From Tuberibacillus calidus DSM 17572 (GTDB lineage: Bacteria; Bacillota; Bacilli; Bacillales; Sporolactobacillaceae): a DNA stretch of 64,000 bases. The stretch covers positions 144,607 through 208,606 of the forward strand of contig NZ_KE387193.1 of assembly GCF_000430685.1 (NCBI RefSeq). The letters are read 5' to 3'. Below, piece after piece: positions 35,589-44,726 of this stretch (position 1 is the first letter of the stretch; each line of letters begins with the position of its first letter). The position numbers and the translations under genes were made by a program. The notes below the pieces were generated by a model, which made no database searches, was not told where the DNA came from, and saw only the letters and a list, made by a program, of their open reading frames with translations.

Positions 35589-36917
35589 TTACGATTTTTT
35601 TAAAAGTGCCGTTGTATATTGCCCATCCTTAAATGAGGAGGCAGTCAATAAACGGGTAAAGAGCGGCTGATTGGTTTTCAAACCCTCTACTTTCATTTCC
35701 CCGAAAAAGGCCAGTGCCCGTTCTAACGCTTCCTCGCGGTTATTTCCTTGTGCAATGATTTTGGCAATCATCGGATCATAAAATGGCGTCACCTTCGAGC
35801 CTTCACCATACCCCGTATCCACGCGTATGCCCGGAACTTCGGGATAACGCCAAACCGCTAACGTGCCGGGGGACGGCAAAAACGTTTCCGGGTCTTCCGC
35901 ATACAAGCGAAATTCAATCGCATGACCTTGTCTTGTAATCTCTACTTGTTCCAAGGGCAATTTCTCTCCAGATGCCACCCGTATTTGCCATTCGACAAGA
36001 TCCAGGCCCGTAATGGCTTCAGTGACGGGATGCTCCACCTGTAGACGCGTATTCATCTCGAGAAAATAAAAGTTTTCTTCTTCATCCACAATAAATTCAA
36101 TGGTACCAGCATTGCGGTAACCAACGGCTTTGGCCGCGCGAACCGCTGCCTCTGTCATTTTTTTACGCGTCGCTTCCGATAAAGCCGGCGATGGAGACTC
36201 CTCGATCACTTTTTGATGACGCCTTTGAACGGAACAATCCCTCTCGAACAAATGCACAACATGGCCAAACTGGTCGGCAAAAATTTGCACCTCAATATGC
36301 CGGCCATTTTCAATCGCCTTTTCGACAAACATGGCCGCATTTCCAAAATAAGCTTTCGCGCGATTTTGATTGGAATTAAAAGCGTTCGAGAGCTCCTCGC
36401 GATTGCGGCAAAGCTGCATGCCAATGCCACCGCCGCCGGCACTTGCTTTCAGCATGACGGGGTAACCGAGTGCTTCTGCCGCACTGCATGCGGCATCCAC
36501 ACTGTTACACGGTCCGTCACTGCCAGGAACGACGGGCACACCAGCTGCTTTCATGGTTTCCCGTGCCTTAACCTTATCGCCCATCAGCTCAACGACACGC
36601 GCATCAGGACCGATAAAAATTAGACCGTTTTCTTCGACTTTCCTCACGAAAGCCGGATTTTCAGAAAGAAAGCCGTACCCCGGGTGAATCGCCTCAGCCT
36701 TTGTCTGGATCGCCGCATCAATCAGGGCGTCTTGATTCATATAAGATTTTTGCGCCGGCGCCTCACCGATGCGAATCGCCTCATCGGCCTCCTTTATATA
36801 TGGCAAATCGCTATCTGCATCGGAATAAACAGCTACCGTTTGAATAGCAAGCCGCTTGCAAGTTCGAATAATCCGGCGAGCGATTTCACCGCGATTGGCG
36901 ATTAAGATTTTCTGCAA
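35589..36917 (-). CDS. Biotin carboxylase subunit of acyl-CoA carboxylase
   Basis: A 442-residue AccC-type ATP-grasp enzyme that carboxylates biotin. ILIANRGEIARRIIRTCKRL at the start, glycine loop MLKASAGGGGIGMQLCRNRE near residue 160, CSVQRRHQKVIEESPSPAL near residue 225 and FLEMNTRLQVEHPVTEAITG near residue 285. A TTG start at 36917 has GGAGGGG seven bases upstream and begins at QKILIANRG; the reading to 36941 includes the ribosome-binding site. First gene of the carboxylase operon. Confidence 0.92.
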   Translation of the reverse strand: MQKILIANRGEIARRIIRTCKRLAIQTVAVYSDADSDLPYIKEADEAIRIGEAPAQKSYMNQDALIDAAIQTKAEAIHPGYGFLSENPAFVRKVEENGLIFIGPDARVVELMGDKVKARETMKAAGVPVVPGSDGPCNSVDAACSAAEALGYPVMLKASAGGGGIGMQLCRNREELSNAFNSNQNRAKAYFGNAAMFVEKAIENGRHIEVQIFADQFGHVVHLFERDCSVQRRHQKVIEESPSPALSEATRKKMTEAAVRAAKAVGYRNAGTIEFIVDEEENFYFLEMNTRLQVEHPVTEAITGLDLVEWQIRVASGEKLPLEQVEITRQGHAIEFRLYAEDPETFLPSPGTLAVWRYPEVPGIRVDTGYGEGSKVTPFYDPMIAKIIAQGNNREEALERALAFFGEMKVEGLKTNQPLFTRLLTASSFKDGQYTTALLKKS

Positions 36918-36978
36918 ATGGTCTCCCCTCCTCACAAACATCGTTAACCTTTGCCGCCTAAAACCTTCATTAAAACGC

Positions 36979-36994
36979 TTACATTTTAATGTAA
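36979..36994. promoter_or_regulatory. Palindromic operator candidate of the carboxylase operon
   Basis: TTACATT-TT-AATGTAA has perfect 7-bp arms, and similar AAAGC/GCGTTTT bases extend it. It lies 62-77 bases upstream of the TTG start and about 15 bases downstream of a TATAAT (37014-37009) on the minus strand, a good place for a repressor. The regulator is unknown. Confidence 0.5.
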
Positions 36995-37099
36995 AAGCTT
37001 TTATAAGATTATTATAATATAAACATATTCGTTCGGAAAACCTCTTTCTATATCCAGCAGGTCGTGCTTGCCAAATGTTTGCCTATAAAATAAATAAAA

Positions 37100-37141
37100 T
37101 TTGGCGCTGCCAAGGCAAAGGCAGAGCCTTAGTTGGTCTTT
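37100..37141. repeat. Dispersed GGCTCTGCC/GGCAGAGCC repeat, copy 4
   Basis: GGCGCTGCC (37103-37111) pairs with GGCAGAGCC (37120-37128) around a short loop, followed by TTAGTTGGTCTTTT. It lies in the 306-base gap before the carboxylase operon. Confidence 0.6.
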
Positions 37142-37174
37142 TAAACTGGTGTGAAAAAAGTATCGTTTCTCAAA

Positions 37175-37213
37175 GTAAAAAAGCCCCTTGGCGATGTGTA
37201 GGGACTTTTTTAA
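37175..37213 (-). terminator. rsfA terminator
   Basis: AAAAAGTCCCTA and GGGGCTTTTTT arms pair around a 13-base loop, with a T-run on the minus strand directly after the rsfA stop. Confidence 0.78.
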
Positions 37214-37223
37214 GTATAGGGTT

Positions 37224-37796
37224 TTAAGAACCATCAGCCAACTTTCTCGCTTTGTCCATAATCGATAACATCGTTTGATATTCCGATTGGAGCTCTGCCA
37301 AGTTGGTCAAAGCTTGATCGCGCTCACTCGCCAAAACTTCCAACTGCTTCTGATCCTTCTCTAGCTCGCTTTTTAATGCTTCAATTTCTGCTTTTAATTG
37401 GCGGATGCGCGCTTCTGATTGCTTCAAATCATTTAAATATAAAATAATATCATCAATGGTGATGCTTTGGCGATCTTCCCGCATCGGCTGCTCGCTTTCA
37501 GCCGGCTTCTCTACTGCACTTTTTAACTTCGCTTGACGGTTTTTCCTTTTTTCCTGCCGTTTTTGATTTTGTCGTTCTTTTCTTTCCTTCTTAGCTAAAG
37601 CGATGGCATCTTCATATTTTTTACGGACGAGTGAATTCCAGCGAAATCCGCAAGCTGCTGCCGTCCGCGATAATGCCTTTCCAACTTCTTCGAAAGCCAT
37701 AAGTTGGGTGCTACCTTCCCTTATATGACGTAAAACGGTTTCCGCAAGTAAAAGGTCCTCATCTTCGGACCACGCATCTTGCCGCGTCTGAGACAT
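37224..37796 (-). CDS. RsfA-family prespore regulator (YlbO-like)
   Basis: A 190-residue protein with an N-terminal Myb/SANT-like DNA-binding domain ([25 protein letters not shown]...[27 protein letters not shown]), a basic linker ([19 protein letters not shown]), and a C-terminal coiled coil (about residues 125-175). RsfA fine-tunes sigma-F genes in the B. subtilis forespore; YlbO is a paralogue at this locus. Position beside rpmF points to the ylbO orthologue. Confidence 0.88.
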   Translation of the reverse strand: MSQTRQDAWSEDEDLLLAETVLRHIREGSTQLMAFEEVGKALSRTAAACGFRWNSLVRKKYEDAIALAKKERKERQNQKRQEKRKNRQAKLKSAVEKPAESEQPMREDRQSITIDDIILYLNDLKQSEARIRQLKAEIEALKSELEKDQKQLEVLASERDQALTNLAELQSEYQTMLSIMDKARKLADGS

Positions 37797-37947
37797 AGAA
37801 TCCCTCCAATCATGCTCTTTGTCATATATTATGCTTTTAGTAGGGAAGATAGACTTTAAATTCTAGCATTTTTCCGGGCGAACTTTTCCGCATCCAAGCT
37901 TGTGCAGTGAGTCAATGCAGAGCGAGCCGATTTTTGAGGAAAAAAAC

Positions 37948-37986
37948 GGCTCTGCCAAAACTTTTGACTATGGCTACCCTTATTGC
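37948..37986. repeat. Dispersed GGCTCTGCC/GGCAGAGCC repeat, copy 5
   Basis: CGGCTCTGC (37948-37956) has a partner GCAGAGCGAGCCG upstream (37917-37929). A degenerate TGGCTACCCTTA follows. It lies in the rsfA-rpmF gap of 264 bases, which otherwise holds only the rpmF terminator. Confidence 0.5.
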
Positions 37987-38015
37987 TGGGCTGAACAATT
38001 TTTTACTTCTTGTCA

Positions 38016-38051
38016 ATAAAAAAAAGCAAGGGTGCAAAAACCCTTGCTTTT
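38016..38051 (-). terminator. rpmF terminator
   Basis: The perfect 11-bp stem AAAAGCAAGGG (38051-38041 with 38032-38022) is followed by TTTTTTATTG on the minus strand. Confidence 0.92.
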
Positions 38052-38060
38052 CTTACGGTG

Positions 38061-38234
38061 TTATTTTTCAATAACCGTTTTCCCTTTATACGATCCGCAT
38101 GATGGGCAGACACGATGAGATAATTTGTACTCACCACAATTGTCGCATTGCACCATGCCGGGAACGCGTAATTTAAAGTGTGTACGACGTTTATTTTTGC
38201 GAGTCGTTGAAACTCTTCTCTTTGGTACCGCCAC
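38061..38234 (-). CDS. rpmF: Ribosomal protein bL32
   Basis: A 57-residue L32. It begins [22 protein letters not shown], and the CxxC...CxxC zinc ribbon is complete ([23 protein letters not shown]). The start is set at GTG 38234: AGGAGG lies eight bases upstream and the product then has the family N-terminus and length. A GTG at 38243 overlaps the Shine-Dalgarno site. It follows the DUF177 gene, a widespread pair. Confidence 0.97.
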   Translation of the reverse strand: MAVPKRRVSTTRKNKRRTHFKLRVPGMVQCDNCGEYKLSHRVCPSCGSYKGKTVIEK

Positions 38235-38256
38235 GTTAGCCACCTCCTTGATCGAA

Positions 38257-38775
38257 TCACTCGTTGAACAAATCTTTCAATTTCTCGAAACGCGGATCCA
38301 TTTGCTCCTTCTGTTCCGATTCCGTCATGAATGACCAGCCTTCACCGCGTGGGGCCGGCTGTTTTCGGTTATCTCCGCTCGTTACGCGGATTGGTTTGTC
38401 AACTAAGATGGCCTCTTTAATATAAGGCATCAGATCGATCGTTTCCGCTTCCACATCGTGAACCTCCGAATCGCTTGAAGACTCCCCGCCCATTGAGCCA
38501 GGAAGCAGGCGAAATATTTCCGAAGTTTGAATGTGAAAGGGATACGTCACATCTTCCAACGTGACCGCATCGGGGAGCGTTAACTTTCCTGAGATTGTCA
38601 GAAAAAAGGTGACGGTATGACGATTGATATCAGCATGGCCCTTTACGTGCACAGGTGATATCGCCCGGATTTCCGCATCCATTTCCCGCAAATCTTCAAC
38701 CGATACGGTGGTATCAATGGACAAACCGTTACTTTGGTGTTCCATAATTTCCGGAATCGACCATTTTAAAGTCAT
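38257..38775 (-). CDS. ylbN: YceD/DUF177 family protein (YlbN)
   Basis: A 172-residue DUF177 protein encoded just upstream of rpmF. The core includes [37 protein letters not shown], and the C-terminus ends [13 protein letters not shown] as in the family. Related YceD proteins are tied to 23S rRNA accumulation in bacteria and plastids. The cysteines found in some members are missing. It is transcribed from a consensus sigma-A promoter. Confidence 0.9.
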   Translation of the reverse strand: MTLKWSIPEIMEHQSNGLSIDTTVSVEDLREMDAEIRAISPVHVKGHADINRHTVTFFLTISGKLTLPDAVTLEDVTYPFHIQTSEIFRLLPGSMGGESSSDSEVHDVEAETIDLMPYIKEAILVDKPIRVTSGDNRKQPAPRGEGWSFMTESEQKEQMDPRFEKLKDLFNE

Positions 38776-38804
38776 TTCCGACCACCTCTAAAACAACAAG
38801 TGTA

Positions 38805-38833
38805 ATTATAGATGACTCACGCATGATTGTCAA
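38805..38833 (-). promoter_or_regulatory. Perfect sigma-A promoter of yceD-rpmF
   Basis: -35 TTGACA (38833-38828), exactly 17 bases, -10 TATAAT (38810-38805). Both hexamers match consensus in full; transcription starts near 38798, about 23 bases before the ATG. Confidence 0.88.
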
Positions 38834-38907
38834 TATGTTGCCCTTTACAGAGTAGGGTAAAACGCCTATTCTATTATCAGAAAACTTTTCGAATGTCCAA
38901 ATGATCC

Positions 38908-38942
38908 TGTCTGAAACCAGACAACCGTTTTCTTACAATAGC
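38908..38942 (+). promoter_or_regulatory. Possible ylbM promoter with palindrome
   Basis: CTGAAA (four of six to -35), 17 bases, TACAAT (five of six to -10), just upstream of the GAGGAGG ribosome-binding site of ylbM. The -35 lies in the palindrome TGTCTG-AAAC-CAGACA. Coordinates approximate. Confidence 0.45.
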
Positions 38943-38960
38943 AAATAGAGGAGGAAGGCC

Positions 38961-40187
38961 ATGCGGATTGCTGGGGTCATCGTGGAATATAACCCGTTTC
39001 ATAACGGCCATTTATATCATTTACAAAAAACGAAGAAACAAACCGAGGCGGATCTGGTCATTGCGGTCATGAGCGGCAATTTTCTTCAGCGCGGTGAACC
39101 AGCCCTATTATCAAAATGGACGAGAACGCGTCTGGCATTGCAAGCTGGGGCTGACCTCGTTGTCGAATTACCCTATGTTTACGCCACCCAAAAAGCGGAT
39201 GTCTTTGCTTGGGGGGCTGTATCCATTCTTGATCTATTGGGCACAACCGATTTATGCTTCGGCAGCGAAAACGGGTCGACGGCACCGTTTTTGCGCACGT
39301 TAGAAGTGCTGGAAGAAAACCGAGACTTCTTTAACCAGCAATTAAAAAAGCGCATCGCCTCCGGCATCAGCTATCCGCAGGCGCTGAATCTCGCTTTTTC
39401 CGATCTCCATCTTACAGGGGACGATTTCATTGATTTATCTCAGCCAAACAACATTCTTGGGTTCCATTATGTTGAAGCGGTCGTAAAGCGCAAAAGCGCA
39501 ATCCGCGTCTCAACAATAAAAAGGCAAAAGGCAGGGTATAACCAAGCGACGATCTCGGATGCCCATATTGCTAGCGCCACGGCCATACGTCGCGCGATCT
39601 TCAGCGGTGAAGACTTTAATCATTTACAAAATCTCGTGCCGCCATACACCTATGAAGCGCTCACCCAAGCCAGGCAAAACAGAACGCTAAGGCGGTGGGA
39701 TGATTTCTTTCCACTTTTAAAATATCGCATTCTGACTACGTCCGCCGATGAGATCGCCGAGTTTTACGAAGCAGAAGAAGGTCTGGAAAACCGACTGAAA
39801 AAGCATATACGGCAAGCAAAAAACTTTTCCAATTGGATGGAGAGAATAAAAACGAAGCGCTACACATGGACGCGTTTGCAGCGGTTGTGCACACACATCT
39901 TAACGGGTGCGAAAAAAGCCGAAATGCGGCCAGCCGCTCAATTTGCCCCGCCAACATACATTCGGCTCCTCGGCATGAATGAATACGGTCAACTGCACTT
40001 GAATAGCATCAAAAAACGCCTCAACGTGCCGATCATCTCTAAAGTTGGTCGAAACGAGGAGGCGTTGATGGCAATCGATCTTCGTGCCGCGGATTGTTAT
40101 CGACTCATCCAACCAGCTAGTGATCCTTCGGAGTTTGACTGCGTCCCGATCCGGTTTGATCATGCGAGCAAAACGTTTGTCCGATAA
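38961..40187 (+). CDS. tmcAL: tRNA(Met) cytidine acetate ligase TmcAL (YlbM)
   Basis: A 408-residue nucleotidyltransferase-like enzyme. It begins MRIAGVIVEYNPFHNGHLYHL with the HxGH motif, then VIAVMSGNFLQRGEPALLSKW, and has an RNA-binding C-terminal half. It activates acetate with ATP to make ac4C at the wobble position of elongator tRNA-Met. It is on the plus strand, against the surrounding genes, as in B. subtilis ylbM. GAGGAGG precedes the ATG. Confidence 0.93.
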   Translation: MRIAGVIVEYNPFHNGHLYHLQKTKKQTEADLVIAVMSGNFLQRGEPALLSKWTRTRLALQAGADLVVELPYVYATQKADVFAWGAVSILDLLGTTDLCFGSENGSTAPFLRTLEVLEENRDFFNQQLKKRIASGISYPQALNLAFSDLHLTGDDFIDLSQPNNILGFHYVEAVVKRKSAIRVSTIKRQKAGYNQATISDAHIASATAIRRAIFSGEDFNHLQNLVPPYTYEALTQARQNRTLRRWDDFFPLLKYRILTTSADEIAEFYEAEEGLENRLKKHIRQAKNFSNWMERIKTKRYTWTRLQRLCTHILTGAKKAEMRPAAQFAPPTYIRLLGMNEYGQLHLNSIKKRLNVPIISKVGRNEEALMAIDLRAADCYRLIQPASDPSEFDCVPIRFDHASKTFVR

Positions 40188-40193
40188 CGAATA

Positions 40194-40234
40194 GAGCGGA
40201 CCATCGCGAACATTTCGCCGCGATTGATCCGCTC
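40194..40234. terminator. Hairpin between convergent ylbM and ylbL
   Basis: GAGCGGA with TCCGCTC and inner ATCGCG with CGCGAT give a stem of about 14 bp between two convergent genes. T-runs are weak on both sides, so termination is probable but not certain. Confidence 0.6.
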
Positions 40235-40238
40235 CAAT

Positions 40239-41282
40239 TTATTGTTTTGGTTTCAAAGTTTGTAAGTACTTCAAAGCATCATCAAAGGTTTTTACCGGTA
40301 CGATTTTCATCTTTGACCCGATGTCTTTTGCGGCGGCCATGGCGTCTTTTGCTTCATGGTCACTTGCTGGGGCAAAAAAGATTTCCGCACCGGCTTTATC
40401 AGCTGCGACGACTTTTTGCTTGATGCCGCCGATCGGCCCAACGCGACCGTCAAAATCGATCGTGCCGGTTCCACAAATATCATAGCCTTTCGTTAAATCG
40501 GAAGGAAGAAGTTGCTCATAGATCTCAAGGGCCATCATCAAACCGGCAGAAGGGCCTCCGATACCTTGTGTATCGAAAGTGACAGGTGGCTGAACTTTTA
40601 AAGCCATGTTATCGCTTTGGAGGATCCCCAACCCAACTTTATGCTTCACATCGTTTGGAAGCCATTCTTTTGGAAAAGGAGCAAGGCGGGTTTTCACCTC
40701 TTTGACGGTTTTCCCCCTTTTTATTGTTAAATGCACAACATCGCCGGCTTTCAAGCCTTTGAGCATACCTTGCATGTCACTGATTCGCGTGACCGGTTTT
40801 CCATTAAAAACTTGTATGACATCGCCCGCTTTCAGCACTTTTCCCGCAGGCATTTGCGAATGGACATTTAAAATTAATACGCCGCGGTGTTGAATTTTCG
40901 GCTTTTTGCCCGCAGCTTTATAGGCGACATAGGCGGCGGTGTCTTGCGCGCTTTTCATATAGTCTAACTCGCGCACGGTCATCTCTTTTTCGTTTTCATC
41001 TGGATAAGTTATGTATTTTGCTTTCGTGACTTGTGTATAGGGATTGAAATCCCATTTAGCTAAAAGATATTGCCATGCTGAGGCTTTTCCTTGGTATATG
41101 GTAACAAGACGCAAGGTGCCGCTCTCTTTATAACCATGTTCGACATCAACCATTGGGCGGAGCGGGTCGGCCGTGCCCGGTTTTGAGACGAAATAAGGGA
41201 CTTGTATGATATTTAAGGCTAGGATGATGAGAAGGATGACGATGACCACCATTGATAAAACTCGGCTTCTTTTCTTGGGCAA
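40239..41282 (-). CDS. ylbL: SepM-like PDZ/Lon-type secreted serine protease (YlbL)
   Basis: A 347-residue protein: one N-terminal membrane anchor (SMVVIVILLIILALNIIQV), a PDZ domain (about residues 130-200, HSQMPAGKVLKAGDVIQVFNGKPV), and a C-terminal S16 Lon-type protease domain with catalytic serine in GGPSAGLMMALEIYEQ near residue 243 and lysine in GPIGGIKQKVVAADKAGAE near residue 288. B. subtilis YlbL (DdcP) clears the checkpoint inhibitor YneA after DNA damage. It is 1 base from ylbK. Confidence 0.93.
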   Translation of the reverse strand: MPKKRSRVLSMVVIVILLIILALNIIQVPYFVSKPGTADPLRPMVDVEHGYKESGTLRLVTIYQGKASAWQYLLAKWDFNPYTQVTKAKYITYPDENEKEMTVRELDYMKSAQDTAAYVAYKAAGKKPKIQHRGVLILNVHSQMPAGKVLKAGDVIQVFNGKPVTRISDMQGMLKGLKAGDVVHLTIKRGKTVKEVKTRLAPFPKEWLPNDVKHKVGLGILQSDNMALKVQPPVTFDTQGIGGPSAGLMMALEIYEQLLPSDLTKGYDICGTGTIDFDGRVGPIGGIKQKVVAADKAGAEIFFAPASDHEAKDAMAAAKDIGSKMKIVPVKTFDDALKYLQTLKPKQ

Positions 41283-41283
41283 T

Positions 41284-42069
41284 TTATAATCTCTCCTTCC
41301 ACGCTCCGATCATTTCCCAAATCATCGGTAATTGCGCTCGTGCGGTTTCTTCACCAATCTCTACGAGGTGATCAATATTGGCCAAGGCTTTTGGCGAAAG
41401 CATTGCAACCGGCGGCTTTAAAACAATATCCGCGCTCGATTGTTGCAGTTTCACAATCTGCTCTTGCATAATATCAATGCTTAAGGTAATCACGTCAAAG
41501 ATCGTCCGTATATCTTGTTTTGGCGTAAAACCGCCGACATCCACGGCAATGACGATATCGGCACCCATATCTCTTACAACTGTCGCCGGCACCCGGTCAA
41601 TGACACCTCCATCCACTAAAATTTTTCCGCCAATCTTAACAGGGGTAAAAATTCCCGGGATCGAGATGCTGGCACGGACGGCTTCGTATAACCACCCCTT
41701 TTTAAAAACGACCCTTTCACCGGTCTTTAAATCAGTGGCCACGATTCCAATCGGTAAACGGCAATCTTCAAAGCGTTTTTGGTGGGTAATCGCTTTTATG
41801 AGACCGGTCACTTTTCGGCCATTGATTAAACCGGTTTTCGGAACCGTTAAATCCAAATAATGGAGGCGATTAAAGGCGATGGCCAGTTTTTTCATGCTCT
41901 CCCAATTGTGGCCGACCCCGTAAAGCGCACAGGCAAGTGCTCCCATGCTGGATCCAGCCATCATATCAATAGGTACGCCTTCTTCTTCAAAGACTTTTAA
42001 TACACCGATATGGGCAAAGCCTTTTGCCCCTCCCGAACCAAGAGCAACACCAATTTTCGGTTTCTTCAT
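41284..42069 (-). CDS. ylbK: Patatin-like phospholipase family protein (YlbK)
   Basis: A 261-residue RssA/patatin-type serine hydrolase: oxyanion loop GVALGSGGAKGFAHIGVL near residue 8, nucleophile elbow AGSSMGALACALYG near residue 40, and catalytic aspartate in LVDGGVIDRVPA near residue 155. The substrate is unknown. The start at 42069 gives the family N-terminus MKKPKIGVALG; GGGGG lies upstream. The longer reading to 42177 runs into the divergent ylbJ promoter region. It is followed directly by ylbL. Confidence 0.9.
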   Translation of the reverse strand: MKKPKIGVALGSGGAKGFAHIGVLKVFEEEGVPIDMMAGSSMGALACALYGVGHNWESMKKLAIAFNRLHYLDLTVPKTGLINGRKVTGLIKAITHQKRFEDCRLPIGIVATDLKTGERVVFKKGWLYEAVRASISIPGIFTPVKIGGKILVDGGVIDRVPATVVRDMGADIVIAVDVGGFTPKQDIRTIFDVITLSIDIMQEQIVKLQQSSADIVLKPPVAMLSPKALANIDHLVEIGEETARAQLPMIWEMIGAWKERL

Positions 42070-42207
42070 CCCCAATTCCCCCGTAATTGGTCTAATTAAA
42101 GGATGTTCGCGTATATCTATCAATAAGGACAATCCTATCCGCTTTAAATAAACGTATGCCTGATTGCCTGTAACCATGAACAGGAGATCGTTCGAGAGGG
42201 GTTCGAC

Positions 42208-43434
42208 ATGTTGAAAAGCTCAAAGCTGAAAACCATCATCCTTGCATCATTTGCTTTATTTCTCGCTACATCCCTCGTGATTTATCCGAAAACATCCGTC
42301 GATGCGGCGCTCTCCGGTTTAAAAATGTGGTGGAACATCGTATTCCCATCGTTACTTCCTTTTTTTATTGTTTCCGAACTGCTGATTGGATTTGGCATTG
42401 TGACATTTATCGGGGTGTTGCTTGAACCAGTGATGAGACCAATCTTTAAAGTCCCCGGTGTGGGTGCTTTTGTTTTTGCCATGGGGCTTTGTTCGGGTTT
42501 TCCGGCTGGTGCCAAAATTACAGCACGGCTTTACGAGCAACAAAAAATTTCCAAAACGGAAGCCGAGCGCCTCGCCAGTTTTACAAACTTCTCGAATCCT
42601 TTATTTATGTTCGGGGTCATTGCCGTCGGATTTTTTCAAAATGCCTCTCTCGGCATCGTTTTCGCCCTCGCCCATTACATCGGAAACATTAGCGTTGGGC
42701 TCATCATGCGCTTGTATAAAAGAAATGAACAAAGTGAGGCGCCGAGCGTGAAGTTTTCTCCATCCATTCTTGTTCATGCGCTCGCCAGCATGCATCGCGA
42801 ACGGATAAAAAATAAACGGCCGATCGGAAAAATGTTGGGGGACGCCGTGCAAAATTCTGTCAGCACCTTGCTCATGGTCGGCGGTTTTATCATTCTCTTT
42901 TCCGTATTAAACCAGCTTTTAATGGAGCTCGGCATCTCACAGTGGATCGCTATTTTCTTTCAACATCTCTTAACCTTACTGTCTATGGCACCAGAACTCG
43001 GTTCGGCACTCGTTCCAGGATTGTTTGAAATTACGGTCGGAGCCAAAAGCACAAGCGAGCTTCATGTTCCTTTAATTGAAGCGGTGATCATCGTCTCGTT
43101 TATCCTCGGCTTTGGCGGTTTTTCCATTCAAGCGCAAGTCGCAAGCATTCTTGCGGAAGTAAAACTCAATGCCAAACCTTTCTTTGTTGGGCGTCTCTTT
43201 CATGGTCTTATCTCAGCCTTTACAGCTGGGGTGCTCTTTCGATGGTTTGCCATTACGGACTCGACCGAAGAAACCCATAAAGCGATACCGGTCATCGGCT
43301 CGATTTGGCAGGACATCAGTGAAAAAAACTTATGGGGGTGGAGTGCCATCCAATGGGGGTCTTTTATTACGTTATCCACCCTTATTATCTATATCCTTTG
43401 CATCGCGGTTCGGCAATATAAACAAAGCGCGTGA
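42208..43434 (+). CDS. ylbJ: Sporulation integral membrane protein YlbJ
   Basis: A 408-residue polytopic protein with about eight to nine helices and two nucleoside-recognition (Gate) domains: MWWNIVFPSLLPFFIVSELLIG near residue 35 and LGFGGFSIQAQVASIL near residue 295. In B. subtilis YlbJ is a sigma-E-controlled mother-cell protein needed for normal spore cortex. It is divergent from ylbK. The start has GAGAGGGG upstream. Confidence 0.93.
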   Translation: MLKSSKLKTIILASFALFLATSLVIYPKTSVDAALSGLKMWWNIVFPSLLPFFIVSELLIGFGIVTFIGVLLEPVMRPIFKVPGVGAFVFAMGLCSGFPAGAKITARLYEQQKISKTEAERLASFTNFSNPLFMFGVIAVGFFQNASLGIVFALAHYIGNISVGLIMRLYKRNEQSEAPSVKFSPSILVHALASMHRERIKNKRPIGKMLGDAVQNSVSTLLMVGGFIILFSVLNQLLMELGISQWIAIFFQHLLTLLSMAPELGSALVPGLFEITVGAKSTSELHVPLIEAVIIVSFILGFGGFSIQAQVASILAEVKLNAKPFFVGRLFHGLISAFTAGVLFRWFAITDSTEETHKAIPVIGSIWQDISEKNLWGWSAIQWGSFITLSTLIIYILCIAVRQYKQSA

Positions 43435-43441
43435 CGGTTCA

Positions 43442-43470
43442 GGAGGGAGACCTTAGAAGTCCCTCCCTTT
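43442..43470 (+). terminator. ylbJ terminator
   Basis: GGAGGGA (43442-43448)/TCCCTCC (43460-43466) with an 11-base loop, followed by CTTTCCTTT on the plus strand. Confidence 0.7.
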
Positions 43471-43483
43471 CCTTTAAAGCGTC

Positions 43484-43993
<510 letters not shown>

Positions 43994-44025
43994 TTAGTTA
44001 TATACAATGGCCAATAATGGCTTAG

Positions 44026-44589
44026 TTAAATTTGGACATGCTTGTAGAAAGTAACGGCGGTATACCCTTGATACACTTCCCGGCGCCACTGAACAATGCT
44101 TTCGCTCAACTGCTCCGGTAAGTCTAACTTTGCATCATGTTCGCAGACGATCATCCCTTCTTCTGAAAGCAAACCTCCTTCTGCAATCGCTTTAAAATCC
44201 CTGTCAAAAGCCGCTTTCGCATAGGGAGGATCTAAGAAGATTAATTGAAAGCGCTCGCGCCTTTTCGCGAGAATGGCTAGCGCTCTTCCCGCCTCTGTGC
44301 GATAAACTTCGGCACGCTCGGACATGCCGCAAGCTTTCAGATTTTCTTTAATCGTACGGACGGCGGGTGCCGATACATCAATAAAAAAGCCTTTATCCAT
44401 TCCCCGGCTTAATGCTTCAATACCGAGCCCTCCCGTTCCAGCGTATAAATCCAAAACTTGACCACCGTCAAAAAAAGGACCGATGATGTTGAAAATCGTT
44501 TCCTTAACCTTATCGGTTGTCGGTCGTGTCAAACGGCCGGGAACGGGTTTTAGTGGCCGTGACTTACAGGACCCCGCAATAACTCGCAA
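44026..44589 (-). CDS. rsmD: 16S rRNA G966 N2-methyltransferase RsmD (YlbH)
   Basis: The 187-residue SAM methyltransferase modifies 16S rRNA. Opening MRVIAGSCKSRPLKPVPG, RPTTDKVKETIFNII, SAM loop VLDLYAGTGGLGIEALSRG near residue 45 and catalytic IFLDPPYAKAAFD near residue 118. Pair with coaD. The ribosome-binding site GGAGAAGG lies upstream. Confidence 0.96.
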   Translation of the reverse strand: MRVIAGSCKSRPLKPVPGRLTRPTTDKVKETIFNIIGPFFDGGQVLDLYAGTGGLGIEALSRGMDKGFFIDVSAPAVRTIKENLKACGMSERAEVYRTEAGRALAILAKRRERFQLIFLDPPYAKAAFDRDFKAIAEGGLLSEEGMIVCEHDAKLDLPEQLSESIVQWRREVYQGYTAVTFYKHVQI

Positions 44590-44691
44590 TGGTACCTTCT
44601 CCTTTAAATCAACAAGCTAAACTCTATCGCTTATCCTATCATAAATTAACGGACCAACAAACCATTTCAACGCATTGGCTTAAATTTTTAT

Positions 44692-44721
44692 GTATAACAA
44701 AAAGCCTTTGCGTCCATAATG
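44692..44721 (+). promoter_or_regulatory. Forespore-type (sigma-F/G) promoter of csfG
   Basis: -35 GTATA (44692-44696), 18 bases, -10 CATAATG (44715-44721). This is close to the sigma-G consensus (GNATA, then CATACTA). A start near 44727 is directly before the first RNA hairpin. Confidence 0.65.
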
Positions 44722-44726
44722 AAAAT

